From NCBI RefSeq assembly GCF_024494645.1, contig NZ_JANHDJ010000006.1, forward strand, positions 124,001 to 188,000: a DNA stretch of 64,000 nt, in the 5' to 3' direction. The translations under genes were made by a program, and so were the position numbers. Each line of letters begins with the position of its first letter. Within the stretch, counting starts at the first letter, position 1. The notes below the pieces were generated by a model. The model worked only from the letters and a program-made list of their open reading frames with translations. It searched no databases and was not told the origin of the DNA. The DNA is from Halohasta litorea (GTDB lineage Archaea > Halobacteriota > Halobacteria > Halobacteriales > Haloferacaceae). Positions 15,531-24,401 of the stretch are shown here, one piece after another.

Positions 15531-17879
15531 ATGGCCCACCTGAGTACAAACAATCCAACTACCAGTACCGAGCCCGCAGATCGAGAGCGTAGTCTTGAGT
15601 CCATGAACACGCCAGCCGACCTCGACGTCACACCTGAACAGCAAGCAACGATCGCAGAGATCATGCAAGCCCACGGATACACTGGGCTGAAGAAAACACA
15701 AGCGTTCGCCTTCAACGGTGGCATCCTCGACGAAGGAAACGACCTCCTGATCGCTGAAACAGGGAACGGGAAAACCCTGACCGCCGAGGCAGTCACCCTG
15801 AACCACCTGAAGAAGGGCAACCGCGTAGCCTACCTCGTTCCGTCGACCCAGCTTGTCTGGGACAAAAAGGAGGCTATCGAAGAGTGGGCTGGCGATACCT
15901 ACTCGATCTACTCCGGACGGGGCAAATTCCGTAGCGGCGATGTCGCCGTCGCTACGTTCGACTCGTTCTATCAGGCCGTTCTCCAAGGAAAAGAGGGCGC
16001 TCGGTCCTTAGACGCCCTCATACTCGATGATTTCCACGAAATCTACGGGGGATTCCGGGGGACAGGGATAGAATTGGCAATTTCAGCGGCTCTAAACAAC
16101 GATATCGACCTTTACGGAATATCCGCGACGCTGGAAGACTCCAACGAGATCGGCGAGTGGATGAACGCGAACGTCCACGTCAGCCCGGAGGATCGACAGA
16201 CGCCCATCCGTGAGTTCGCTGTCGACTCCAGCACCTCCTCGACGAAAGACACCATCGTCCAGACGATCAAGCAGAACCAAAACGATGGCCCGTTTCTGGT
16301 GTTCTGCTTTGCGAAGACCTGGACAGAATCGCGAGCGGAAGCCCTCGCCGAAGAGGGCATCTTTGACGGCCCATCGAAGGATCGGAATCTCCGTCGCGAG
16401 CTCTCGAACGAGGTTGACGGCCTCCTCACCGAGACCCACCGAGACATCCTCGACATGCTCCACAACGGCGTCGGCTACATCCACGCCGACCTTCCGGGGA
16501 CCGTCAAGAAGTTCGTCCTCGATCTCTACGACGAAGGCGAGATACAGGCCCTCACGACGACGACCTCGCTGGCGTACGGCTTCGACTCTCCCGTGAAGAC
16601 GGTCATCGTCGCGGACTGCAAGCGCCGTGGCGAATACGTGGGCATATACGAATACGTACAGTGGGCAGGGCGCGCGGCTCGCCCGTCGATGGGTTACGAA
16701 GAGGGCTACTGTCACGTACTCGCGGACGACCCCGAAGAGGCCGCAGAGCGATTCTTCGAGCCCACCCGCGAACTCGAAGACGTCCACACCCACATCGATA
16801 ACGACGAACAGTTCCGGTGGCTGACGCTGGAGCTCATCGCGAACGGGTGGGACAGCGCCGACCTGATGCGAGAGTTCATCCACAAATCGCTCTACTACCA
16901 CCAGATGACGGTCAACAACGCCTGGGGACAGGGACCGGAAACCAAAGACGAGAAGCTGACGAAGCGGCTCAAGAACTCGACAGCGTGGCTCGTCGAGCAG
17001 GACTTCATCAGCGAAGACGCGACCCGCGAAGGCTTCAGCACGAAGCACCTCGGCCGGGGGGCCGTCAACTTCCACTACAACTCTTTCGTCGACGCCGAGT
17101 TACAGAGCATCAAGAGCTTCTACGAGTGGGCGGACGAAACCGCCTCCGGCGACATCCGGCAGCTGGACTACCTCCACCAGGTGATCGACAACTTCGATCT
17201 CGCGCTCACGGTGAGGGCCGTCGACGGGCGTCTCGAACCGACGCTCATCGATAACGGGTACGAAGCGACGGAACAGGGCATCACGGCCGGGCTGGTGCGC
17301 TGGTACTGGATGCGAAACTACTCGACCGAACGGATTGAACAGGAGACGGGTGTCGACCCGACGTATCTGCCCGGACTCGCCCGCAAGTTGAGCAACACGG
17401 TCCGCGCAACGCAGTACGTGGTCGAAGCCGCACCGAACGCTCGGAAGCCCGACTGGCACGACAGCCTCGTCTTCCGCGTGGACAAGGGCGTCAGAGAGGA
17501 CGCCGTCGGCGTGGCCGCCGACATCAACGCGATGGGGCGTGCCCGGATTCGCTTCCTACGAGCGTACCTCGAGAAGATGGCAACCCAGACGCTCGATCTC
17601 GATTCAAGCGAGTCCCTCGGGACGCTGCTTACCGGGTTCTACGACCACACCTCAAGCGCCGAGCAATTTGAGGAGGTCCTGAGCGAGCAAGTCACCATGA
17701 TCGGCGACGTGACGGCGAAGAACATCTCCGAGTTCATCCAGTCGAACGACTTCACCGCAACCAACCTCGCAACCGAAGAGGAGACGGCACTCGAGATCAG
17801 CCCGTCCGAAGACGGCTCCACCGCTGATGTGGCCTTCTCGAAAGCAGGGGGACAACCCACCAGTCTCCAAGACTTCTGA
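15531..17879 (+). CDS. Superfamily 2 DEAD/DEAH-type helicase, Hel308/Ski2-like, 782 aa
   Basis: ATP-binding motif I is AETGNGKT (about 75-82), motif II is DDFH (about 166-169), motif III is SATLED (about 198), and motif VI is QWAGRAARP (about 377-385), with a TTTTSLAYGFDSP region before it. This order and the second-half GRAARP motif resemble Ski2-like helicases such as Hel308. The C-terminal 350 residues are unassigned; they are helical and may hold a winged-helix and ratchet-like part. A role in unwinding forked or damaged DNA, or RNA, is likely. It is large, on its own and preceded by a class I element. Confidence 0.88.
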   Translation: MAHLSTNNPTTSTEPADRERSLESMNTPADLDVTPEQQATIAEIMQAHGYTGLKKTQAFAFNGGILDEGNDLLIAETGNGKTLTAEAVTLNHLKKGNRVAYLVPSTQLVWDKKEAIEEWAGDTYSIYSGRGKFRSGDVAVATFDSFYQAVLQGKEGARSLDALILDDFHEIYGGFRGTGIELAISAALNNDIDLYGISATLEDSNEIGEWMNANVHVSPEDRQTPIREFAVDSSTSSTKDTIVQTIKQNQNDGPFLVFCFAKTWTESRAEALAEEGIFDGPSKDRNLRRELSNEVDGLLTETHRDILDMLHNGVGYIHADLPGTVKKFVLDLYDEGEIQALTTTTSLAYGFDSPVKTVIVADCKRRGEYVGIYEYVQWAGRAARPSMGYEEGYCHVLADDPEEAAERFFEPTRELEDVHTHIDNDEQFRWLTLELIANGWDSADLMREFIHKSLYYHQMTVNNAWGQGPETKDEKLTKRLKNSTAWLVEQDFISEDATREGFSTKHLGRGAVNFHYNSFVDAELQSIKSFYEWADETASGDIRQLDYLHQVIDNFDLALTVRAVDGRLEPTLIDNGYEATEQGITAGLVRWYWMRNYSTERIEQETGVDPTYLPGLARKLSNTVRATQYVVEAAPNARKPDWHDSLVFRVDKGVREDAVGVAADINAMGRARIRFLRAYLEKMATQTLDLDSSESLGTLLTGFYDHTSSAEQFEEVLSEQVTMIGDVTAKNISEFIQSNDFTATNLATEEETALEISPSEDGSTADVAFSKAGGQPTSLQDF

Positions 17880-18037
17880 GCAGCCAACAGCCCCAAATCC
17901 GCCCCCTCTGTGGCGATTCAAAATTTGAAGACTCTCAGCGCATAGTGGAAAGCAGACAACCGCACCAAATCAGGCCCGATTGTCTCAAAGTGAGCGAGTA
18001 GTTTAAGCAGGGGCGTTGAGACGGATTGTACAAGCCA

Positions 18038-18910
18038 ATGCCACCGAGTCGTCGGAATTTCCTTATCGCATCCAGTAGCGCCTCACTTATCTCTCTCGCA
18101 GGGTGTACGGGGGAGACCAAAGAGTACACCGCCGAATTCGATAGAGTCTGGAGCGAGGACCTCCAGCTCAACGCCAGAATCACCGCCCCATCAGAGATAA
18201 GCGAGGTGATCTTCGAGACGGCAGACGAGCAGATTGGCGTCGACGAAGTGACCGAGGACAATCCCGTCGCCACTTGTGAGATAGGCGAAGCAGCAACAAT
18301 CGGGACAGCCGAGCAGTCCTACAGCCACGACCAGGAGTTCACAATCACACTCCGAGATACCGAAGGGACTCGGTTCAAACGCACCGAGTGGACGTACGCC
18401 CCCGCTGTACGGCTTACAGACGTTCACACCGCAGGATCGATGGACTACCAGCCGGTAGACGGGATCCAAGCAGCGACGCCCATCCTCGAGATCACGAACC
18501 GTGGCCGAGGCCCAACCCGGTTAGACAAGATCATTGTTCGGAACCCCTCTCAGGACGTTCCCCTCACCAAGGGCATCGAAACGACATCGTTCGCGAACGC
18601 GGCGATCGCACCAGAACCGAACAGTGGTCGATTCACGCCGGTCAACCCACACGAATTGGGCGGCTATTTCCTCTCCGAAGGCGATTCAACATATCTCGCG
18701 ATCGACGACCTCCTAACTCACGAAGGGAGCCCACCGAAACAGGTCGAAACCGCGGGCCAGAACATCGACATCAACATCGGGTGGCTCTTTGACAGCCCCA
18801 CATTCAAAGTCAACCTCACGCTGTCAGGGGGCATTACGCAAACGAACGGCCTCTACCACTTCGCAGAGTTCACCACCGAGAAGGTAGACTTCGCGAGCCC
18901 GCTCAAGTGA
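18038..18910 (+). CDS. Tat-exported lipoprotein of unknown function, 290 aa
   Basis: ATG 18038 starts MPPSRRNFLIAS, a twin-arginine signal, followed by a Ser/Ala/Leu-rich segment and the lipobox LAGC (Cys at about 23), so the mature protein is lipid-anchored outside the cell. The mature part is beta-rich (VIFETADEQIGVDEV, CEIGEAATIG, TPILEITNRGRGPTRLDKIIV) and resembles stacked Ig-like folds without a named domain. A TATA-like AGTTTAAG lies about 38 bp upstream. The 157 bp before it hold no supported gene. Confidence 0.8.
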   Translation: MPPSRRNFLIASSSASLISLAGCTGETKEYTAEFDRVWSEDLQLNARITAPSEISEVIFETADEQIGVDEVTEDNPVATCEIGEAATIGTAEQSYSHDQEFTITLRDTEGTRFKRTEWTYAPAVRLTDVHTAGSMDYQPVDGIQAATPILEITNRGRGPTRLDKIIVRNPSQDVPLTKGIETTSFANAAIAPEPNSGRFTPVNPHELGGYFLSEGDSTYLAIDDLLTHEGSPPKQVETAGQNIDINIGWLFDSPTFKVNLTLSGGITQTNGLYHFAEFTTEKVDFASPLK

Positions 18911-18966
18911 ACCACGACAGTCGAGTCATCTGAAACGAGAACAAGAAGACCTCATTCAATCGCAGA

Positions 18967-19074
18967 TCACCGAATCTCCCAGAAACACCCACACTCCTCA
19001 CACTCATACGAGTACGACCCGTCGTCTTTCAAGGCATCTTCCCCGCAGTTAGGGCAATACGTTACTGAAGTCAT
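18967..19074 (-). CDS. Small zinc-ribbon protein, 35 aa
   Basis: The minus strand from ATG 19074 encodes a 35-residue protein with YCPNCGED and, 15 residues later, CEECGCFWEIR: two CxxC knuckles in the spacing of a rubredoxin-like zinc ribbon. Such micro-proteins are abundant in haloarchaea. It stands alone between two plus-strand genes, convergent with the lipoprotein and divergent from the gene at 19194. Confidence 0.7.
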   Translation of the reverse strand: MTSVTYCPNCGEDALKDDGSYSYECEECGCFWEIR

Positions 19075-19134
19075 ACACAGTAGTACACAGGCAGCCCTAT
19101 TCAACCCACCGCGTGTCATCTGGAGACGGAGATT

Positions 19135-19173
19135 GTTTTTAGCCCCAGAAAGGGGTGTAAGGGGTGGTTAGAG
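19135..19173 (+). promoter_or_regulatory. Class I promoter-like element (best-matching copy)
   Basis: GTTTTTAGCCCCAGAAAGGG continues into GTGTAAGGGGTGGTTAGAG. The C run and the G run are complementary. ATG 19194 lies about 20 bp after it. Confidence 0.6.
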
Positions 19174-19193
19174 CCCCGAGAGGATTCAACACC

Positions 19194-19565
19194 ATGCCAA
19201 TACTCTCCGCTGACGAGCTGAAGGATCGAGGCTGGGAAGACCCGCTAGACGAATCGCCAATCGACACCCCAGACGGGTGGTTTCGAGGAGCAGTCGTCCA
19301 CACGGGGGGCCACATATTCTGTCGTATCTGGAGTACCAGAGACGAGGTTGGCGATCGCGAACCGGATGAACCGGATACCTACTTCGAGGCAGTGTACGGT
19401 TCGGGGTTCCAAGGCGTCGACATTGATCGGTACGAATACAACGAGGACCACTCCGAGTGGCGGTATGAAGGCAACGTCGTTTCAGCCGTAGCTGAAGAGC
19501 AGACCGACGAAGCCTGCGCCGAGCTCGCCGCTGAGCTAATGGAAGACCAAGACGTCCCATCGTAA
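19194..19565 (+). CDS. Unknown acidic protein, 123 aa
   Basis: ATG 19194 (MPILSADELKDRGW) is chosen over an upstream GTG that would fall inside the promoter element. The protein is strongly acidic; its middle, WFRGAVVHTGGHIFCRIW, suggests beta strands and the C-terminal 30 residues an amphipathic helix rich in Glu. No family is recognised. It is followed 87 bp later by a Tat lipoprotein. Confidence 0.65.
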   Translation: MPILSADELKDRGWEDPLDESPIDTPDGWFRGAVVHTGGHIFCRIWSTRDEVGDREPDEPDTYFEAVYGSGFQGVDIDRYEYNEDHSEWRYEGNVVSAVAEEQTDEACAELAAELMEDQDVPS

Positions 19566-19652
19566 GGGTCACATCAGAAACGCCGCTAGAAAGCGCAGAG
19601 CGCGACGACAGCAGCGAAGCAGTCATTACCCCGGTCAGCGAGACAGTACGTA

Positions 19653-20339
19653 ATGAGAAGTTCGCGCCGAGCCTTCCTCGGCACACTTGCCGCCGGCTCC
19701 GCTGTGAGCCTTAGTGGGTGTACCGAAGGGGTCCTTGTTGAGACCGCCTACGACTGCGCCGTCGACGAACCAACGACCACCCCCCATACAAGACAGCCCC
19801 ACATCGGACAGCAGAGCGCCCCAGTAAGCGTTGAGGTGTTCCACGACCTCTCGAACAGACCGACGTGGGCGTTCACCACACACGCCCTCAGCGCGATTCT
19901 CGACGACTATGTGGATACAGGCACAGCTCGAATCGAGTTTTACGACCTACCCGTACCCGGCGACCCAGACTGGGCGCACCAACTCGCGAGTGTCGCTCGC
20001 TACATTCACGCCGAGGCGGGTCAGGACGGCTACCAGAGCTATATCGAGACGGCAGCAGAACTGTTCAGTTCTGACCAGCCGACATGGCAGGGCGTTGGCG
20101 ACGCCGCTAGCGCCGCTGGTGTAGATCCATGTACTGCGATCGCCCATGGGAGTTGGAAAACATACGAATCCGAGACGGAAGCAGACAGACGATACGCCCA
20201 CAGTCTCGAAATCGATGCCGTCCCCGCACTTCTTATAGATGGACAGAGACTACCAGATATCAACCCGGTGAACCGCTCAGAAGGGAAGATATCGGCGGCG
20301 ATCGAGGAAGCACTCGAAAACAGCAGTGGACGCAAATGA
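19653..20339 (+). CDS. DsbA-like thioredoxin-fold Tat lipoprotein lacking CxxC, 228 aa
   Basis: The N-terminus MRSSRRAFLG and lipobox LSGC (Cys at about 23) mark Tat export and lipid anchoring. The mature part follows the DsbA plan: PVSVEVFHDLS strand, RIEFYDLPVPG strand, a helical insert (ASVARYIHAEAGQ to AASAAGVDP) and IDAVPALLIDGQRL, which contains the conserved cis-proline strand. At the active-site position, after the first strand, the sequence is LSNRPTWAF instead of CPYC-like, so disulfide exchange is not expected there. It overlaps the next gene as ATGA. A binding, chaperone or scaffold role is possible. Confidence 0.78.
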   Translation: MRSSRRAFLGTLAAGSAVSLSGCTEGVLVETAYDCAVDEPTTTPHTRQPHIGQQSAPVSVEVFHDLSNRPTWAFTTHALSAILDDYVDTGTARIEFYDLPVPGDPDWAHQLASVARYIHAEAGQDGYQSYIETAAELFSSDQPTWQGVGDAASAAGVDPCTAIAHGSWKTYESETEADRRYAHSLEIDAVPALLIDGQRLPDINPVNRSEGKISAAIEEALENSSGRK

Positions 20340-20707
20340 GTACGAAACCATCCGGACCAGTCGGCCTGAAATACGGCACTGGCCCACAAGAGACGGCGAG
20401 AACCGCCCACGAAGACAAAACACTCGCGGCGACGATCCGCTACGACGACGAAAAGGAGATCAACGCGGGAAGCGACCTCGAGTTACAGGATGCTAACGGG
20501 GAACCGTTCGGCACGGCAACGGTAGTCCACTGTGAGATGCTACTCGCCATGTGCGCCTTCGGCCCCATCAGAGCATACGGAGCCGAATACGGACTGTCGA
20601 CCATCCCAGAATTACTACTCACCCTGAATCGCTACTACAACGACACGGTTACCCTAGAGACGCCAGTCAAGGTCATCATCTACGAACCGCACGATATCAC
20701 CGCGTGA
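20336..20707 (+). CDS. Small protein, possibly PUA/ASCH-like, 123 aa
   Basis: ATG 20336 overlaps the stop of the DsbA-like gene, indicating translational coupling. The central region, TLAATIRYDDEKEINAGSDLELQD followed by GEPFGTATV, resembles the strand pattern of ASCH/PUA-like RNA-binding barrels (a basic residue near a strand, then D and G, then a hydrophobic strand). The match is weak and from memory. No signal peptide is present, which is odd for a partner of an exported protein. Confidence 0.55.
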   Translation: MSTKPSGPVGLKYGTGPQETARTAHEDKTLAATIRYDDEKEINAGSDLELQDANGEPFGTATVVHCEMLLAMCAFGPIRAYGAEYGLSTIPELLLTLNRYYNDTVTLETPVKVIIYEPHDITA

Positions 20708-20723
20708 CGAACGGCGAAAAGTA

Positions 20724-20757
20724 GTTTTTAGCCCGCGAGAGGAGTGGACGCTTAGAA
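20724..20757 (+). promoter_or_regulatory. Class I promoter-like element
   Basis: GTTTTTAGCCCGCGAGAGGA followed by GTGGACGCTTAG. The next gene starts at 20840, so its transcript would carry a leader of about 85 bp, unlike other members of the class. Confidence 0.5.
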
Positions 20758-20839
20758 AATTGGTTCTGTGGTGACTGACCGTGACTTCTCCCAGCCAATA
20801 GACTAGAGCCGAACCAACCAGTGTAGCGAATCAGCCCAT

Positions 20840-21685
20840 ATGATCGACACAGAGAATCCAACCGAAGAGCAACAGCCACAGTCCAACATCCCAGAGTGTA
20901 CCCTTCCAGAGACCGTGTCTGGGTGGACCAGTCGGACCACGAAACCGGGGAACATCCTCGAATACTGGCGAAAGGGAAGTACCCATATCGCATGTTCGTT
21001 CGAGCAGCTCGTCGCTCGCCAGCGAGGTGATGGAGACATCACCCTCGTGAAGCGATGTTACAACCAGTATCGCCATCTGCTCAACACCCAAAGCATCAGC
21101 CAACACGAACCGTCCAACTTCGATTGGATCTGCGATCGGGCAAAAGAGCAGATGGAGCGGTACCCCGGCATCGAGCCGTTCACCGAGCCACCCACGTTTC
21201 CGACCGGCGTCGGTGAGTGGGATGCCGTCTCGCTGCCCAAAGAGCAACCAATCGGCTTAGCGAAGTGGGAACTCGGGCTCGGACGGGCCGAGCTCTTCTG
21301 CGAGGAAACAGAAATCATCTCTCACTACAGCCACACCCGACGCCCGCACACCATCTCATACAGAGAACTGGACACAGAGTCGACCACGATCGCGAAAGGC
21401 GTCAGTAAAACGATGGCCTATGAGATCGCCGTGAACACGTTAGAGTCGCTTCCACGGCCGGTGTCTGAGATGGGCGAGACGAAAAGTGAACTACAGGAGA
21501 TCAAGGGAATCGGCCCGGCGAAGAGTCGCGACCTGATTCTCCTCGGCGTCACCTCGCGTGAGCAACTGCGAGAACACATCCAGTCCGAAAACAGCCCCAT
21601 CAATCACCACCACAGCAAAGCCGTCAGTAAACTACTCACAGAGACCATCGAAGACGACCTCACCGCTACGGACCAGAGCAAATGA
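20840..21685 (+). CDS. Helix-hairpin-helix protein, 281 aa
   Basis: The C-terminal part (about 205-245) has LQEIKGIGPAKSRDLILLG followed by SREQLREHI, a helix-hairpin-helix with the GIGPAK turn that grips the DNA backbone, as in RuvA, ligase or PolX. The N-terminal 190 residues contain no recognised domain but include a Trp-rich zone and several Cys/His (CSFEQL, WICDRAK). A DNA repair or maintenance role is likely. It overlaps the following gene as ATGA. Confidence 0.7.
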   Translation: MIDTENPTEEQQPQSNIPECTLPETVSGWTSRTTKPGNILEYWRKGSTHIACSFEQLVARQRGDGDITLVKRCYNQYRHLLNTQSISQHEPSNFDWICDRAKEQMERYPGIEPFTEPPTFPTGVGEWDAVSLPKEQPIGLAKWELGLGRAELFCEETEIISHYSHTRRPHTISYRELDTESTTIAKGVSKTMAYEIAVNTLESLPRPVSEMGETKSELQEIKGIGPAKSRDLILLGVTSREQLREHIQSENSPINHHHSKAVSKLLTETIEDDLTATDQSK

Positions 21686-22137
21686 CCCTCGCACTCACCC
21701 CAGAAGAAGACGAACAGATCCAGAACGCAAGCGAGATCGACGACCCGCGCGAACGGTTACGGAAACTCGCCGAGATAACGATCGGCATCGGAGAGCGGTT
21801 GGATGTCGAAGACTTGGAAGAAGCATCGTACTACATCGGCGTGTACGAAGTCGTCGGGACGGGGATGGGCATGTCCCTTCCAACGGTGCTGTCCCACCTA
21901 TCCGACCTGATCGGGATACACGAGGACGGGAATATCCCCGCCCACGGCGGCGATGAGGAGTTCCTCGAGTCGATCACCCTCAACGAACGGTTCGATCACG
22001 ACTGCTACTACGCGCTCCAAACGCTGTACGGAAACATGATCTACGACCAGATCAAGAAGGACCGAGACGCTCAAGCAACCGAATCAGAATCTGAGTGGGA
22101 CTGGGGAATTGCTGAATCCCCGTCTCAAGAAGCGTAA
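21682..22137 (+). CDS. Unknown acidic protein, 151 aa
   Basis: Starts inside the stop of the HhH gene (ATGA at 21682), so the two are probably coexpressed and may act together. The protein is almost wholly helical and acidic, with hydrophobic stretches (ASYYIGVYEVVGTGMGMSL) too short for certain membrane helices, and a C-terminal Glu/Ser tail. I do not recognise it. Confidence 0.65.
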   Translation: MTLALTPEEDEQIQNASEIDDPRERLRKLAEITIGIGERLDVEDLEEASYYIGVYEVVGTGMGMSLPTVLSHLSDLIGIHEDGNIPAHGGDEEFLESITLNERFDHDCYYALQTLYGNMIYDQIKKDRDAQATESESEWDWGIAESPSQEA

Positions 22138-22230
22138 CCCTCAGACACGACATACCGGACCCCGCTTCAGGCAAGCACACGCGACAGATCCGGCAGGGTG
22201 TATGAAGTGAAACTCACAGTGACGGAGGGG

Positions 22231-22671
22231 TTACGGAAGGACCGTCTCCCGGCCGCTGATGTAATCCCCGAGAAGAACCCCCTTCTCTAGAGGGATGTCA
22301 TGCCACAGTTTTCGTCGCGTCGGAGATGTACACTCCATGTTCGGGTAGCCGTCACGGAGGACCGTATCTGAGTCAAAGACGTACGAGTTCCCCAGCCGCG
22401 GTTTCTCACCGAAGAACACGATCACCGGGCAGCCGTTGTCCGACGCTCGACTGGCGACTTTTTTCGGGAACGAAGCACACCCCTGATACGGCATATCCTT
22501 GGTGATGCCGTAGACGTACTCCTCGCCCGTGTGGAGTTTGAGCGCGAACACCCCGATGTCGTCGCGGTGAGTCCGTGCGATCGCCCAGCCCCAGTTTACG
22601 GCAGCATCCCGTAAGAGGCTCATCCCGCTTGGTCCGCGGCTGTCGCCACCGGACGATGACCGCTGCGCCAT
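22231..22671 (-). CDS. Unknown protein, 146 aa
   Basis: ATG 22671 (MAQRSSSGG) is chosen; the upstream part of the frame lacks gene-like composition. After a Gly/Ser/Arg-rich start comes a compact alpha/beta segment (RDAAVNWGWAIA, GVFALKLHTGEEYVYGI, CPVIVFFGE). The strand order is loosely like PD-(D/E)XK nuclease folds, but I cannot place a full D/E-x-K set, so no activity is assigned. It is on the strand opposite to its neighbours and divergent from the gene at 22819. Confidence 0.6.
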   Translation of the reverse strand: MAQRSSSGGDSRGPSGMSLLRDAAVNWGWAIARTHRDDIGVFALKLHTGEEYVYGITKDMPYQGCASFPKKVASRASDNGCPVIVFFGEKPRLGNSYVFDSDTVLRDGYPNMECTSPTRRKLWHDIPLEKGVLLGDYISGRETVLP

Positions 22672-22783
22672 ATGAGAACGCTCACAGTCAGTTGTCTTAT
22701 GTCTTCCCCCAGATCCGCTGAAGCACACCGCTTTGGAACGGGCTAACCGCGTTTCAACGCCCCCGCGAGGGGGGCCGGGGAGA

Positions 22784-22818
22784 GTTTTTAGAACCCGATT
22801 GGAGGTGGAGGTTTAGAG
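22784..22818 (+). promoter_or_regulatory. Class I promoter-like element
   Basis: GTTTTTAGAACCCGATTGGAGG followed by TGGAGGTTTAGAG directly at ATG 22819, fitting a leaderless or very short-leader transcript. A CCCCC-GCGA-GGGGG hairpin (22760-22773) lies just upstream. Confidence 0.55.
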
Positions 22819-23673
22819 ATGGATCCCAACAACGACAGCGCAAACTGTGAAGTACAGTTCCTCGAGGAGAGCATACTGGAGGCTGGCTTCGAGAGTTACA
22901 TTCAGAGCGAGTACGAGCTCCCGTACTTCGTCGATGTCGACTACCCCGAGTCTGCCCCCGACACCCCCCGTGAATACCTAATCGGCCTCGCGAAGAGAGT
23001 CTTGAACGCGGGCGGGAACCGGACGGGATTCACTCACCACACGGAGATCAGGCGGTCTCTCCACGGGTGGGCACCGGAGTACAACGAAGACGTCGACGGC
23101 GATCCCGGATACTGGGGCGAATGCGCGTTCGGGCTCTCGTCTCACGAGATCAACTTCGGCCGACTCGAAGGCGACGGCGAGACGAAAGAGCAGAAGGCAC
23201 GCACCGTCCTCGCGTGGGCTCGGGACAACATCGACGCCGAGGTCCTCGTCGAGATCGAGGAGAACTACGTCAGCGACATCCGCTCCATGTGGGATGATGC
23301 AGCTGCGCTCGCTGAGGGGGAGCTACAGATACGGAAGTTCCAGAACAGTCCCCCGGACAACGTCGGCGGATGGCACAGATTCGACGCGAGCGACGAGCGT
23401 GTCAAGTTGGCCTACCGAGCGAACAATCACGATGTCCCCGTAGTCATCGGCGTCTACGAGGCCGGCGAGGACCTGGACGTCCATGAGTGGACGATCGAAA
23501 ACTGGGAAGCCAACAACGGCGACCCGCTCGAAACGCCAAAGAACCGATTCCCGGCGTCGACGCGAACGAACGACGGGCCATACGCCCGCCTTCGGAACCA
23601 CCTTCAGACCTACAACGCCGACCCGCTTCCCGTCGATACCGAGACAGACACGAACAGCTCAGCCCCGGCGTAA
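22819..23673 (+). CDS. Unknown acidic protein, 284 aa
   Basis: Leaderless start directly behind a class I promoter-like element. The first 150 residues contain ILEAGFESYIQSEYE and a helical REYLIGLAKRVLNAGG stretch with a NRTGFTHHTEIRR segment. The last 100 are beta-rich (VPVVIGVYEAGEDLDVHEWTI) with a Ser/Thr/Asp tail. There is one cysteine pair, too distant for a zinc ribbon. No catalytic motif or export signal is seen. Confidence 0.68.
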   Translation: MDPNNDSANCEVQFLEESILEAGFESYIQSEYELPYFVDVDYPESAPDTPREYLIGLAKRVLNAGGNRTGFTHHTEIRRSLHGWAPEYNEDVDGDPGYWGECAFGLSSHEINFGRLEGDGETKEQKARTVLAWARDNIDAEVLVEIEENYVSDIRSMWDDAAALAEGELQIRKFQNSPPDNVGGWHRFDASDERVKLAYRANNHDVPVVIGVYEAGEDLDVHEWTIENWEANNGDPLETPKNRFPASTRTNDGPYARLRNHLQTYNADPLPVDTETDTNSSAPA

Positions 23674-23743
23674 CTCGACCGGGCCCACCACTAGCCCACT
23701 CAGGCGCGGGATGAGGCCGTGGTCGGCACTCGCAGAACCAGAC

Positions 23744-24304
23744 CTACGCTAAGAGCCCGAGGGAATCCAGTTTACCGTGCGCCGCTTCGAGTGCCTTCGG
23801 CGGAGTCGACACATCCGTCGCGCCAGTAATGACAACTTTGCCCGAACTGAACAGGAGAACCACAACATCGGGCTCAGAGAGGCGATACACGAGGCCGGGG
23901 AACTGCTCAGGCTCGTATTCAACAGCCTCTAACCCCAACCCGATCGCTGCGGCGCTCAGGTTGATGGGCGAACCCAAGTCAGCACAAGAGACCACATTCA
24001 CGACAGCCACGTCAGGGTCGTCAACATCGATCCCGAGGTCGCGAAACTCACCGAACAGACTCTCAAGCGATTCCTGAGCAGCGTCGACGTTCTTTGCCCC
24101 AGTACAGATGATCTTTCCTGAGCGGAAGATGAGAGATGCTGCCTTCGGCTGCTGAGTCCGATACACGACGCCGGGGAACTCAGAAGCATCGTACTCAACG
24201 CCGAGGAGGTCCTGCGAGACAGCGTTGAGATCAAGCTCCTGCCCAACCGTCGTCGACGCCACAACGTTCTCCGTTGAGATCGTCTCCATCAATTGCGTGT
24301 CCAT
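23744..24304 (-). CDS. tbp: TATA-binding protein, 186 aa
   Basis: ATG 24304 (MDTQLMETI) gives 186 residues, the usual haloarchaeal TBP length. Two direct repeats form the saddle. The first contains ISTENVVASTTVGQELDLN, YDASEFPGVVYRTQQPKAA and LIFRSGKIICTGAK; the second contains VNVVSCADLGSPINLSA, YEPEQFPGLVYRLSEPDVV and LLFSSGKVVITGATD. It bends promoter DNA and recruits TFB and RNA polymerase. Haloarchaea often carry extra TBPs on plasmids that favour subsets of promoters. A good TATA box lies 27 bp upstream of its own ATG. No TFB gene is in the window. Confidence 0.95.
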   Translation of the reverse strand: MDTQLMETISTENVVASTTVGQELDLNAVSQDLLGVEYDASEFPGVVYRTQQPKAASLIFRSGKIICTGAKNVDAAQESLESLFGEFRDLGIDVDDPDVAVVNVVSCADLGSPINLSAAAIGLGLEAVEYEPEQFPGLVYRLSEPDVVVLLFSSGKVVITGATDVSTPPKALEAAHGKLDSLGLLA

Positions 24305-24330
24305 CGATATCGAAAGATAAGATGGTGATC

Positions 24331-24340
24331 CTATATAAAG
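24331..24340 (-). promoter_or_regulatory. TATA box of the tbp gene
   Basis: The coding strand reads CTTTATATAG, 27 bp from the ATG at 24304, as expected for a leaderless haloarchaeal gene. It is a canonical TATA box, unlike the class I and class II elements. Confidence 0.75.
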
Positions 24341-24401
24341 TTCACCGGGAGAACACGTCAGACACGGAAACAGATATGTAGGTGGCCGGTGGACAGAGGG
24401 T

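Noticed and set aside
16092-17075. Long minus-strand frame antisense to the helicase gene
   Set aside because: It lies wholly opposite a gene with clear helicase motifs. High-GC codon bias leaves antisense frames open.
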